DNA of 64,000 nt from Thermohalobaculum sp963721105 (GCA_963721105.1 CAVRHY010000005.1:434001-498000); one strand, 5' to 3'; positions 20,427 to 30,959 are shown, counted from the stretch's first letter. The notes: generated by a model from the letters alone, not told the origin. Program-made: numbers and translations.

Positions 20427-22358
20427 ATGGATGTGATCAGAGGCACTCCCGCCAGCCCGGCCAACGAGGTCGAGCCGGCCCAGGCCGGCATCTCCCTCGC
20501 CTTCGCGTTCGTGGCGCTCGTCACGACGCTGGTTATCGCCACCGCCGCGGCCATCCTGATGATCGTGCAGTATTCGGCGAGCAAGAGCATCGGCGAACTG
20601 CTGCGGGAGAAGGCCGAGATCATCAGCTACTCGATCGTCGACACGGTGCGGAGCCAACTGGAGCCCGTCGCCGCCCAGTCGGCCTTCACGGCCGATATCC
20701 TGCGCGGCATCGACATCGCGAACGCGCCGGCAGGGTCGATCGGGGCGCAACTCTATACATCCCTCGCCGGCACGCCGCAGATTTCGTCGATCGCCCTGGT
20801 GGACGAAAAGATCAGGCTGATCAGGGCCTTCCGCAACCGACCCGCCGGCAGCATCGTCACGAGCGACTGGAGCGACGACGCTGCGTTCTCCGGCATGATC
20901 CGCGCTGCGCTGGCGAGGAACGAGCCGCATTGGGGGCCGCTTTTCCGCGCCGAGTCGTCCGGCGCGACGCTTCTCAATTTCATTACGCCGCTGGAAGCGA
21001 AGGACCGCAAGCGGTTCGTCCTGGTGGCAAGCGTGTCGCTCGAAGACCTTTCGAAGTTCCTCCGGACGCTGCAGAACGAGATGACCGGCCAGGCGTTCAT
21101 CCTGTACGGACGGAACGCCGTGCTCGCCTCGACGACACTCGACGCCAACGGAGTTGCCGTCGACGACAAGAACCCGCTGCCTCTTCTCGCCCAGCTTCCC
21201 GGCACGACGCTCTCGAACATCTGGTCCGACGACAGGCTGGAGGACGTCGAGACAAAGCTGGCGAACGGCATCCAGGCGCGCGCCGTGAACATCGGAAGCG
21301 AACGGATCGTCTTCCTGTTCCGCGAGCTCGCCGGGTTCGGCGAGCGCTCCTGGTATGTCGGCACCTACTTCCCCCTGGACGCGCTCTCCCCGCAACTGTC
21401 GCGCAGCAAGACGACGATCCTCACCAGTCTGGTCATCATCGTGCTGGCGGCGCTCGTCGCCCTTTTCTTCAGCCGTGTCGTCAGCCGCCCGATCCGGCAG
21501 ATCGCCGCAGCCGCCAGGGACATCAGCCATTGGCAGAGCGCCGGCAGGATCGCGCTGCCCCGCTCCGTCTTCCGGGAGATCCGCGAGGTGAACAACGCCT
21601 TCAGGTTCACCACCAAGGCGTTCGAGTCGCTGCAGGCCTATGTGCCGAAGACCCTCGCCCTGCGGCTGGTCGAGCGCGGAGACCTGGCGTCGATCGAGTC
21701 CGAGGAGCACGACATCACGGTCCTGTTCACGGACCTGGTCGATTTCACAGGGCTCGCCGAGAGCCAGTCGCCGAAGGAGGTCGTCCGGTTCCTGAACAAC
21801 CACTTCACCCTGCTTGCCGAGTGCATCGAGGCCGAGCGCGGCATCGTCGACAAGTTCATCGGCAACTCCGCGATGGCGTTCTGGGGCGGCCTGGAAACCG
21901 ACCTGGACCATGCAGTCCACGCCTGTCGCGCCGCACTTCGAATAGCCGACGCGATGCACCGCGAGAACGGCATCCGGCGCGCGAACGGCCAGCGCCCACT
22001 GCAAGTGCGCATCGGCATCCACAGCGGCAGGGCGATGGTCGGAAATATCGGCTCGTCCGGCCGCATCAACTACACCGTGATCGGCGACTCGGTGAACACG
22101 TCGGAACGGCTCGAACGACTTGCACGCGAGATCTCCGATGCCGATGCCGAGGTCGCGACCCTGATCAGCGGGGAAACGGCGATGCAGCTGGGACCGGAAT
22201 TCCTCATCTCCCCGATCGGCCGGAAGGTCCTGCATGGTCGCCATCAAGGGACCGATGTCTTCATTCTGAAGTCCGGTCGGGGCCTGGATGAGGAGAACCC
22301 GGAACGCCTGAATGAGGAAAACCCGGAACACGATGCGACGGATGGCGGCCAGAGCTGA
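20427..22358 (+). CDS. membrane-bound class III adenylate cyclase with Cache-like sensor and HAMP
   Basis: The 643-residue protein has TM1 near residues 22-45 and an extracytoplasmic sensor of about 290 residues resembling a Cache fold. TM2 follows near residues 330-350 (TTILTSLVIIVLAALVALFF), then a HAMP linker (SRPIRQIAAAARDIS) and a class III cyclase domain from about residue 425. The first metal Asp is in VLFTDLVDFTG, the substrate Lys in DKFIG, and the Asn/Arg pair in GDSVNTSERLERL. The second metal Asp is replaced: the motif reads KFIGNSAMAFWG instead of GD(A/S). Activity may be altered. The C-terminus carries a short repeat (EENPERLNEENPEHD). A GTG at 20424 is an alternative start. An FNR-type box lies upstream. 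Confidence 0.9.
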   Translation: MDVIRGTPASPANEVEPAQAGISLAFAFVALVTTLVIATAAAILMIVQYSASKSIGELLREKAEIISYSIVDTVRSQLEPVAAQSAFTADILRGIDIANAPAGSIGAQLYTSLAGTPQISSIALVDEKIRLIRAFRNRPAGSIVTSDWSDDAAFSGMIRAALARNEPHWGPLFRAESSGATLLNFITPLEAKDRKRFVLVASVSLEDLSKFLRTLQNEMTGQAFILYGRNAVLASTTLDANGVAVDDKNPLPLLAQLPGTTLSNIWSDDRLEDVETKLANGIQARAVNIGSERIVFLFRELAGFGERSWYVGTYFPLDALSPQLSRSKTTILTSLVIIVLAALVALFFSRVVSRPIRQIAAAARDISHWQSAGRIALPRSVFREIREVNNAFRFTTKAFESLQAYVPKTLALRLVERGDLASIESEEHDITVLFTDLVDFTGLAESQSPKEVVRFLNNHFTLLAECIEAERGIVDKFIGNSAMAFWGGLETDLDHAVHACRAALRIADAMHRENGIRRANGQRPLQVRIGIHSGRAMVGNIGSSGRINYTVIGDSVNTSERLERLAREISDADAEVATLISGETAMQLGPEFLISPIGRKVLHGRHQGTDVFILKSGRGLDEENPERLNEENPEHDATDGGQS

Positions 22359-22378
22359 CCCGACGCCTGGCCATGGCC

Positions 22379-23284
22379 TCAAGCGGCGGCCTTCGCTGCC
22401 TCCTCGAACAGGATCGCGTGCCGCTCGGCCAGCGCCAGCGGGTCGTCCGAGTAGCCGCCGCCGACCACGCCGACGAACGGGATGCCGCGCGCCCGCACCG
22501 CGGCGATCACGGTCGCGTCGCGCGCCCGGATGCCGGCATCGCTCAGCGCCAGCCGCCCCAGCCGGTCGGCGCCGTGCACGTCGACGCCGGCATTGTAGAA
22601 TGCCAGCGCCGGCCGGGGGGCGGCATCCAGCGCCTGCGCCAGCCCGCTGCCGAGCGCCGCCAGGTAGTCCTCGTCCGCCATGCGGTCCGGCAGCCCCAAG
22701 TCGAGGTCGGAGCGCGCCTTGCGCGCCGGGAAATTCTTCTCGGCGTGGATCGAGAAGGTGAAGACCCGGTCGTCCGCCTCGAAGATGCGCGCTGTCCCGT
22801 CGCCCTGGTGGACGTCGGCGTCGATGACCAGCATCCGCCCGGCGACCCCCAGCGCCGTCAGGTTGCGCGCCGCCACGGCAACGTCGTTGAAGACGCAGAA
22901 CCCCGCCCCGTTGCCCGGCCCGGCATGGTGCGACCCGCCGGCAGCGCTGCACGCGATGCCGTGCTCCAGCGCCAGCCAGGCGGCCAGCGTCGTCCCGGCG
23001 CAGGACAGCCGCGTGCGGCGCAGCACCGCCTCGCTCTGCGGCAGACCGATCCGCCGCACCTCGTCAGGCGCCAGCGCCAGAGTGAAGACCCGCTCGACAT
23101 AGGCGGGGTCGTGCGCCAGGGCGATCTGCGCCGCCCCCGCCGGCCCGGGCGACAGCCCGCGCCCGCCGCCGAGCAACCCGCGCCGGGTCAGTGCCGCGCG
23201 CAGGTAGCCGTATTTCGACATCGGGAACCGATGCCCGGGCCGCAGCGGCGCCAGATAGTCCGGGTGGTGCACGATCGGCAGCAT
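22379..23284 (-). CDS. histone deacetylase family (AcuC/HDAC-like) zinc deacylase
   Basis: Bacterial HDAC-family proteins hydrolyse acetyl-lysine or acetylpolyamine amide bonds. The 301-residue protein has the substrate-pocket HH in GGSHHAGPGNGAGFCVFNDVAVAAR, the zinc motif VIDADVHQGDGTARIF, and the second Asp region FYNAGVDVHGADRLG. The C-terminal VVGGGYSDDPLALAERH supplies the catalytic-Tyr region. The start MLPIVHHPDYLAP at 23284 matches the family. It is 20 bp from the end of the convergent cyclase gene. An acetylpolyamine role would fit the nearby polyamine transporter but is speculation. Confidence 0.9.
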   Translation of the reverse strand: MLPIVHHPDYLAPLRPGHRFPMSKYGYLRAALTRRGLLGGGRGLSPGPAGAAQIALAHDPAYVERVFTLALAPDEVRRIGLPQSEAVLRRTRLSCAGTTLAAWLALEHGIACSAAGGSHHAGPGNGAGFCVFNDVAVAARNLTALGVAGRMLVIDADVHQGDGTARIFEADDRVFTFSIHAEKNFPARKARSDLDLGLPDRMADEDYLAALGSGLAQALDAAPRPALAFYNAGVDVHGADRLGRLALSDAGIRARDATVIAAVRARGIPFVGVVGGGYSDDPLALAERHAILFEEAAKAAA

Positions 23285-23591
23285 GCCCAGACAGATGCGC
23301 GCCCGCGTCGGCCCGTCAAGCCTTGGGGCCCGGATGCCCGCGAAGGGAGTCGCCCCGTCCGGCCTCCACACCCCGGGACACCTGCGCGCCCGTCCCTTCC
23401 CGGCTCCATGAAGCGCCCAGCAGCCGACCGCCCGGCCGGCGCGGGACGGCACCAAATCGACCCGCCGTGGTTGTGGCCTATGGTCACGACTCAGCCGTGA
23501 TGGCACGTTAGCCGCCGGGCAGGTAGCAGAACGACGCATTCGCCGGGCCGACTGCAGAACCCCGCCCGCGCAATGCAACGCAGCGAGGGCA
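23285..23591. other. divergent intergenic region HDAC/GspL-like
   Basis: This 307-bp gap separates divergent genes and should hold both promoters. An inverted repeat TCACG-N7-CGTGA lies at 23484-23500, a possible operator. I see no convincing promoter boxes and no gene. Confidence 0.5.
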
Positions 23592-25376
23592 ATGACCATC
23601 GGGCGCGTGAGCCGATATCGTTGGAACGCGGCCGACGTGCCGTCGCTTGCGCTGGAGTTCTCCAGCGCCGTCGTTCGCCTGATGGGCCGGTCCGACGACG
23701 GCACCTGGCAAGAACTGGGCGCCGCGACGCCGGGCGCCGGCGACTTCGCCGAGCGGATCGACGCCCTGCGGGTCGAGGCGCTGGTGCGCGGCCGCGGCCC
23801 CGTGCCCGTCGAGCTCTGGCTGCCTCCCGACCAGGTGCTGGTCCGGAACTACGAGCTGCCCGGCGGCGTCCCCGGTCGCGCCGAGGCGCTTCGGCGCCTG
23901 GCCGCCGAGACCGGATACCCGTCGCATGCCCTGTCGCTCGCTGTGTCCCCGGCGCCCGCTGGCGGATCGGCGACCGTTCTGGCAGCGCTGTCCCAGACGG
24001 TGGCCGAGGCGCGCGAGCACGCCGAGCGCTGGGGCTTTCAGCCCGGCCGCGTCTCGACCAGGGTCGAGGCCTGCCGGTTCGGCGCCGACGGGCCGGCCTT
24101 CGCGCCGGTGCCGACGCTCACCGCACGCGCTGTCGGCGCCGCCGCCGCGAGCGCCGCGTCCATCGCTGCCGTCGCGTTCGGGGTCGCCGCCTGGGGCCTG
24201 CTGGGGATGCCGGGCGATCGGCCGCCCGCCCCTACCGGAGCCGAGCTCGTCCTCGCCCGCATCGACGCGACCCCGCCCGGCCTGCAGCGCGCTGCATTCA
24301 CCGAGGTCAGCCGCCGCACTGTCCAGTCCCTGCCGGCCATCCGGCCGGGCGCAGGTCGCGCGGCCAACGACCGGTCGCGCATCGGCGCGCTGATCGCATC
24401 GCCGGACGTTCGCCTCGCGCCCGTGCTGGCGCAGCCCTCCACCGGCGTGCCGATGCGCGTCGGCTCCGGCCCCGTCCTGCCCCGGCATCTCCGCCCCGGC
24501 GGGCTCGAGCGGCTGGCCGTCGCCCAGGGCCAGGCCAACGTCAAGGCGCTGGTTCTGGGGATCGACCGCATCCGCGAGACGGCACGCAGCCAGGGGCCGG
24601 ATGACGGCCGCCCGCCCGCCGTGCTCGCCACCGCGACTGCGCTGGGGCCGCGTTTACCCGTATCGGCTTTCCCGTCACTGGTGCCCGTGTGGCTGCCGGG
24701 GGCAGAGAGCGCGACGGCCGCCAAGGCGGCGGCAATCTTCCTGCCGGCATCGGCCACTGATCGTGCGACGCGCGGCCCGGCGACGATCCTGCTGGCCGCC
24801 GCCGAGATGGCCCCGCGCAGGGTGCCCTCCGCCCCGCTGCCGCGCCCCGAAACCGATTCCGCGCCCGCCGCGCCAGCGCCCGGACCCGAGGCGAACACCG
24901 TCGCCATCCCGGCACCGCGGCCGGAAGGCGGGACAAGGGGCGAGACGGGGGCCAGGCGGCAGACGGGTGGCCAGACGGGGCGGCAGACCGCGAAGGGGAA
25001 GCCCGCGGCAACGGCAGAGGTCGTCTCGGACATCGCCGCCACCACGACGCCGCGCCCGCCGGTCAAGCCCGAGCAGAAGGCGAGGCGCGTCCGGCAGAAG
25101 GCCCAGAACCGCGCGATCGCCGCCGGCAACGCCTCGCCGTCCGCTGTACGCACCGCCGCGTCGAAGCATGGGCTCGAGCTCGACGGCACCAACCTGATCG
25201 GCGTGCTCGACGCACGATCCGGCCGGCAGGCCCTGCTGCGCACGTCACGCGGCGATTTCGTGAAGGTCGGGCGCGGCGACACGGTCGATGGCTGGCGCGT
25301 CAGCGCGATCAACCGCGACTCCGTCCGCCTGACGCATGGCAGCCAGAGCCGGACGCTGCTGCTGATCGTGCGCTGA
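23592..25376 (+). CDS. orphan membrane protein with GspL/PilM-like N-terminus and GspC/PilP-like C-terminus
   Basis: The 594-residue protein starts with about 170 residues resembling the actin-like N-domain of GspL or PilM (VPVELWLPPDQVLVRNYELP, then ALRRLAAETGYPSHALSLAV). A membrane helix (about residues 178-205, rich in Ala) follows. A long Ala/Pro/Arg/Gly-rich periplasmic linker includes a local repeat (RRQTGGQTGRQT). The last 60 residues (NLIGVLDARSGRQALLRTSR, then GDTVDGWRVSAINRDSVRL) resemble the homology region of GspC or the PilP fold. No other secretion or pilus gene is nearby. I cannot name it. The pieces suggest a single-chain inner-membrane platform. Confidence 0.75.
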   Translation: MTIGRVSRYRWNAADVPSLALEFSSAVVRLMGRSDDGTWQELGAATPGAGDFAERIDALRVEALVRGRGPVPVELWLPPDQVLVRNYELPGGVPGRAEALRRLAAETGYPSHALSLAVSPAPAGGSATVLAALSQTVAEAREHAERWGFQPGRVSTRVEACRFGADGPAFAPVPTLTARAVGAAAASAASIAAVAFGVAAWGLLGMPGDRPPAPTGAELVLARIDATPPGLQRAAFTEVSRRTVQSLPAIRPGAGRAANDRSRIGALIASPDVRLAPVLAQPSTGVPMRVGSGPVLPRHLRPGGLERLAVAQGQANVKALVLGIDRIRETARSQGPDDGRPPAVLATATALGPRLPVSAFPSLVPVWLPGAESATAAKAAAIFLPASATDRATRGPATILLAAAEMAPRRVPSAPLPRPETDSAPAAPAPGPEANTVAIPAPRPEGGTRGETGARRQTGGQTGRQTAKGKPAATAEVVSDIAATTTPRPPVKPEQKARRVRQKAQNRAIAAGNASPSAVRTAASKHGLELDGTNLIGVLDARSGRQALLRTSRGDFVKVGRGDTVDGWRVSAINRDSVRLTHGSQSRTLLLIVR

Positions 25377-25403
25377 CGCCCGAGGCGAGGCCCGGTCGGC
25401 GGC

Positions 25404-27023
25404 TCAGGCCGACTGCCGGGCCCGCCACGCCGCCCAGGCCTCGGGCGTGTCCAGGTCGGTCTCGGCGGCGCGGCCAGAGAGGGTGACGTCGGTGACGAAC
25501 TCCGGGTGCTCCACCAGCACGGAGCGGGCGCCGCGGTCACCCTCCAGTCCACGCAGCGCCTCGAAGAAGCGCCGGCCGAACAGCACCGGGTGCCCGCCCG
25601 TGCCGTCCTCGCTGACGGCGCGGACGATGGCGCGGCCCTCCTCGGGGTCGAAGGCGGCGATCAGGCGGTCGATGTCGGCCGCGGTGATCTCGGGCATGTC
25701 GGCGGGCAGGATGACGGCAGCGTCGACCTCCGGCCCCAGCGCGGCGATGCCGGCCGCGAGCGAGGTGCCCATGCCCTCGGCGGCGCGCGGATTGACGACG
25801 ATGCGCGCGCTCGCGCCCGCCAGCGCCGCCCGGCGCTCGGGGTCGTCGGGGCGCAGCACGCAGACGACTTCGTCCGCCGCGCTGGCCGCCAGCCGGTCGG
25901 CCAGCACGCGCAAGAGCGGCGCGCCGCCAACCGTCTCCAGCAGCTTGTCGCGCCCCTGCATCCGCCGCGCCGAGCCGGCCGCCAGCAGCACCGCGGCCAC
26001 CGTCGGTCGCTGCGGCGCGGTCGCGCCGCCGCCGCGCGGCTCGGGCCGCGAGGGGATCTCCTTCAGCAGCCCGCCGACACCCATCGCCGAGATGTCGCCC
26101 GGCGTGACCTCCAGCCCGCAGGCCAGCCGCTCGAGCACCCAGTCGGCGCCGTTCAGCTTGGGCGAGCGCGCGCAGCCCGGCAGGCCGAGCACCGGCCGTC
26201 CGCCGAGATCGCCGAGGAACAGCAGGTTGCCCGGATCGACCGGCATCCCGAAGCGCGCCAGCCGCCCGCCGGCCGCGACCAGCGCCGCCGGCCCGACATC
26301 GCCGCGGTCCGAGGTCGCCGAGCCGGTCAGGATCAGCGTCATGTCCGCCCTGCCCTCGATCGCAGCCGCCAGCGAGGCCGTCTCATGCGGCACCACGGTC
26401 TCCGTCACGTCCTCGATGCCCAACGCCGAGAGTTCGCGTCTTCACCGCCTGGCCGCCCTTGGCGACGACGCTGTCCTTCATGCCCGGCGTCCGCGTCAGG
26501 ATCAGCTGCGCCGAGCGCATCGTCACAGGGTGGACCGACAGCACGGTGCGCCCGCGCAGCAGCGCTTCGGCGCGCCCGAGCGCGGCGCCGGAGACGCCAT
26601 AGGGGATGATCTTGACGGTGGCGAGCATCTGCCGGCCAGTTACCCGCTCGTAGTCGGGCAGGGTTGCCAGCGTGATCGCCTCGTCGATGTCGTTGAGCGC
26701 GCGCACCAGCTCGGCATCGACCCGCAGAACGCCCGCCGCCTCGGCGAACAGGTTGGCGCGACCGGTGAACGGCGCCGCGACACTGACATGCGCCGCCGCC
26801 GGGTCGGCCGCCAGCGCCGCGGCAAGGCGGGCAGCCGCCTCGTCCTCGGGCACGTCGCCGGGCTCGGGCCGGGCGACGATGGCGGTCGCGATGCCGGCCT
26901 CCGCCAACCTGGAGACGTCGTCGGCCGAGAGCGGCCGCCCCTTCTTCAGCCGCCCGCCAGGCAGCGCCAGCGAATGGGCGAGGATCGCGCCCTCGGCCTC
27001 GGCGACCGGGACGGGGCCGAACC

Positions 27024-27027
<4 letters not shown>
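25404..27027 (-). CDS. MoeA-like molybdopterin-binding / MobA-like nucleotidyltransferase fusion, one apparent frameshift
   Basis: The first about 335 residues resemble the molybdopterin-binding MoeA/MogA fold (VAEAEGAILAHSLALPGGRLKKG, then LTGSATSDRGDVGPAAL). The last about 200 are a MobA/MocA-type NTP transferase with VAAVLLAAGSARRMQGRDKL and ILPADMPEITAADIDRL. This fusion family prepares molybdenum cofactor (CMP- or GMP-linked) for xanthine dehydrogenase-type hydroxylases. One extra base near 26433 breaks the frame after GGQAVKTR. Repaired, it is 540 residues. The GTG at 27027 overlaps the xdhC stop (GTGA), so the two are coupled. Confidence 0.9.
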
Positions 27028-28040
<1,013 letters not shown>

Positions 28041-28365
28041 GGTCGGCCTCCTTGGCTTGCCGAAAGGTAAGCCTGCGCCCGCGCGCCGGCAACCGGGGGC
28101 GACCCCTCGCCCCGGCGTTCTGCCCGACCCGGCCCGTCATCCGCCGCGAATGCCGATGGCACCGGGCACGGTCGAGGCGACGCAGGCGGTCACCCGACGT
28201 GCGACGCACGGCGGTCACCCGACGGCCCTGGCAGATGACTGCACGGTCTGACTGGGGGATCTGGCCGCGAGGTCTGGCCGCGCATGGACGAGCATGCGAT
28301 GAACGGCCCGGAGGCGCCGTTGCCTGGCGCCCGCCAGCAACCGTAAACGAGAAACGGAGCCATCG
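28041..28365. other. divergent intergenic region xdhC/amine oxidase
   Basis: This 325-bp gap lies between divergent genes. The 13-bp CGGTCACCCGACG occurs twice about 24 bp apart (near 28187 and 28211), next to a gtgcgacgcacggcggtc spacer. It may be a binding-site pair or simple repeat decay. No gene is supported. Confidence 0.45.
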
Positions 28366-29613
28366 ATGAGCAATCCGGACGTGGTCATCGTCGGCGCCGG
28401 CTTCGCTGGCATCGGCGCCGGCCTCGAACTGCAGGCGCGCGGCGTTCCCTTCGTCATCCTCGAGGCATCGGACAGGATCGGCGGGCGCGCCTACACGGAC
28501 GCGGAGTCCCTGCCTGTCGCCTGGGACCAGGGCTGTCACTGGCTGCACTGCGCCGACGTTAATCCGCTGGTCGGCTGGGCCGACCGGCTCGGCGCCCGTT
28601 ACGTGCAGCAACAGCGCGCCGACCATTTCCACGTCTGGTCCGGGGGCGCCTGGGTGGACGCGCCGGTGCGGGCAGAAGCCCGCGCCGCGCTGACCGCCGC
28701 GTTCGCGGCGGTCTACGAGGCCGGCCAGAGGGGCGAGGACGTCCCGGTGGCCGAGGTGCTGCCCCGGGCCGGCCGCTGGGCCCCTGCGGTGCGGCACATC
28801 CTGCAGCTGATGGCCAGCGACGACCCGGAGCGCGTCTCGGCGGTTGGCTATGCCGACTATGACGACACCGAGGTCAATTGGCCGATGAAAACCGGGCTCG
28901 GCGACCTCGCCGGGCGAATGGCCGCCGGGCTGCCCGTCCGCCTCGGCACGGCGGTGTCCGGGCTGGACTACCGGCGCGACGGCGTGGCGGTGCGGACCGC
29001 ACGCGGCAAGATCGACGCGCGGGCCGCGATCGTCACGGTGTCGACGAACGTGCTGCTGTCCGGCGCCATCGCCCTCGCGGGGCCGGCGCGGGAGCTGCTC
29101 GATCTGGTTCGCGACGTGCCGTGCGGGGCCTACGAGAAGGTCGCGATCGCGCTGCGGCAGAGTCCCGTTGAGGATGCCGGGACGCTGTTCTGCATGGTCG
29201 ACGCGGGCGACGGCTCGACGCCGCTCGATTTCCAGGTCGCGGCGTCCGAAAGCCCCATGATGATCGCCCACATGGGGGGCAGCATGGCGCGCGACCTCGC
29301 GGCCGACGGCGAGGCCGCCATGACCGACTTCGCCGTCGAGCGGCTGGCGGCCGCCTTCGGCTCGGATGTCCGGAAACTGATCGTCTCGACGGCCGTCACC
29401 GGCTGGCAGGAGAATCCCTTCGTGCGCGGCGCCTACAGCTATGCCAGGCCGGGATGCGCGGCCAGGCGGCACGAGATGATCGCCACCGACACCGGGAGGA
29501 TCGCCTTCGCCGGCGAAGCATTCGCGCCACGCTGGCAGGCAACGGCGCACGGCGCCTATCAGAGCGGACGGGACGCGGCATCGCGGCTGTGGCAGACGAT
29601 GCAGGTCGCCTGA
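28366..29613 (+). CDS. flavin monoamine oxidase family protein
   Basis: A 415-residue FAD-dependent amine oxidase. The dinucleotide-binding motif VVIVGAGFAGIGAGLELQARG, then the flavin amine oxidase signature GGRAYTDAES, lies at the start. The C-terminal FAD loop is RIAFAGEAFAPRWQATAHGAYQSGRDAA. There is no signal peptide. The reaction would be oxidative deamination of an amine to an aldehyde, ammonia and hydrogen peroxide. The substrate is unknown, though polyamines are plausible. It stands alone on the plus strand between xdhC and coxE, which are both on the minus strand and normally adjacent, so it looks like an insertion. Confidence 0.88.
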   Translation: MSNPDVVIVGAGFAGIGAGLELQARGVPFVILEASDRIGGRAYTDAESLPVAWDQGCHWLHCADVNPLVGWADRLGARYVQQQRADHFHVWSGGAWVDAPVRAEARAALTAAFAAVYEAGQRGEDVPVAEVLPRAGRWAPAVRHILQLMASDDPERVSAVGYADYDDTEVNWPMKTGLGDLAGRMAAGLPVRLGTAVSGLDYRRDGVAVRTARGKIDARAAIVTVSTNVLLSGAIALAGPARELLDLVRDVPCGAYEKVAIALRQSPVEDAGTLFCMVDAGDGSTPLDFQVAASESPMMIAHMGGSMARDLAADGEAAMTDFAVERLAAAFGSDVRKLIVSTAVTGWQENPFVRGAYSYARPGCAARRHEMIATDTGRIAFAGEAFAPRWQATAHGAYQSGRDAASRLWQTMQVA

Positions 29614-29702
29614 TCGACTCTGCCGGCGGCGTCGTGGCCGGCGGCATCTGCGGCAGGACGGACACGCCGTCGGCCGGAGGGTCAGGCAGCGGCGAGCCCC
29701 GC

Positions 29703-30959
29703 TCAGGCCGCGCGCAGCCCGGCCATCAGCCGCTGCTTCTCGCCCTGCCCGTCGGCGCGCGCGATGGTCTGCGCCAGCCCCTCAAGGCTGGCGACATTGT
29801 GCGCCGCGACGAAGGCGTCGACATGCGGCAGCAGCGCGCGGACGCCCTGCGCCCTCGCCTCGAAGCCGTCCCAGCGCAACAGCGGGTTCAGCCAGATCAG
29901 CCGGCGGCAGCTCAGGTGCAGCCGCTCGGCCTCGCGCCCCAGGCGATCCGGGTCGTCGCGGTCCAGCCCGTCGGTGATCAGCAGCACGACGGCGCCCTGC
30001 CCCAGTACGCGGCGCGACCATTCGCGGTTGAACTGCTCGAGGCAGGCGCCGATGCGCGTTCCGCCCTCCCAGTCGCGCGCCTCGCGGCCGGCGCGCTGGA
30101 GCGCCTCGTCGACGTCGCGCTCGTGCAGGTGGCGGGTGACGTTGGTCAGGCGGGTCGCGAAGGTGAAGACGTGCACCTTCGACCAGCCAGCGCCCTTGGC
30201 GTTGGCGGCGGCGTGCAGGAAATGCAGCAGCATCCGGCTGTAGGCCGCCATCGAGCCGGAGATGTCGCAGAGCGCCACCAGCGCCGGGAATTGCTCGCGG
30301 CGCTCGCGCCGGGCCAGCACGGGGGCGCCGCCGCCGCGCAGGCTGGCGCGCATCGTGCGCCGCCAGTCTGGAAGGTGCCCCAGCGATGCCGGCCGCGTTC
30401 GGCGCGACAGGAACGGGCGAACAGGCAACTTGAGGCGGGCGATGGCGCGCTTCGCCTCCAGCATCTCGTCGGCGGTCATCTGCTCGAAGTCGCGCTCGCG
30501 CAGCTTTTCCTGATCCGAGAAGGTCAGCCGGGCGTCGATCTCGATCTCGTCCGGCTCGCGCTCGGCGGCCTGCGGCGCGGGGCGATCGGCGCCCTTCGTC
30601 AGCGCCTCGGCGGCGCGCTGCTCGCCCGGCTTCTTCTCGCGCTCGTGCGGCGGCGCGACCAGCTCGGGCAGCATCATGCCCATCATCTTTTCCAGGATCT
30701 GCGGGTCGCGCCAGAACATGTGGAAGCACTGGTCAAAGACCGCCCGGTGCTCGGGCCGCGACAGGAAGCATGCGGCCAGGGTGTGATAGAAATCCACACG
30801 CCGCTCGAAGCCCCCGGCGGCGACGGCGCGCACCGCCAGCACCGCGCGCCCGGTGCCTACCGGGACGCCCGCCGCGCGCAGCGCTCGCGCAAAGTGCAGG
30901 ATGTTCTCGGGCAGCCGTCCCGCCCGAGGGGCGGCAATGCCGTCGTTCGCAATTGTCAC
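29703..30959 (-). CDS. coxE: CoxE-like von Willebrand factor A domain protein
   Basis: CoxE-family proteins act with the MoxR ATPase CoxD in maturing the CuSMo active site of CO dehydrogenase-type hydroxylases. The 418-residue protein has an N-terminal helical region and a charged Lys/Glu linker. A C-terminal VWA domain carries a complete metal site (ALCDISGSMAAYS, then the Thr of GGTRIGACL and the Asp of LITDGLDRDD). The family start NILHFARALRAAGVPVGTGRA is clear. The ATPase partner lies upstream but is separated by a VPLPA-CTERM gene. The CO dehydrogenase assignment comes from the family, and the real target is unknown. Confidence 0.92.
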   Translation of the reverse strand: MTIANDGIAAPRAGRLPENILHFARALRAAGVPVGTGRAVLAVRAVAAGGFERRVDFYHTLAACFLSRPEHRAVFDQCFHMFWRDPQILEKMMGMMLPELVAPPHEREKKPGEQRAAEALTKGADRPAPQAAEREPDEIEIDARLTFSDQEKLRERDFEQMTADEMLEAKRAIARLKLPVRPFLSRRTRPASLGHLPDWRRTMRASLRGGGAPVLARRERREQFPALVALCDISGSMAAYSRMLLHFLHAAANAKGAGWSKVHVFTFATRLTNVTRHLHERDVDEALQRAGREARDWEGGTRIGACLEQFNREWSRRVLGQGAVVLLITDGLDRDDPDRLGREAERLHLSCRRLIWLNPLLRWDGFEARAQGVRALLPHVDAFVAAHNVASLEGLAQTIARADGQGEKQRLMAGLRAA

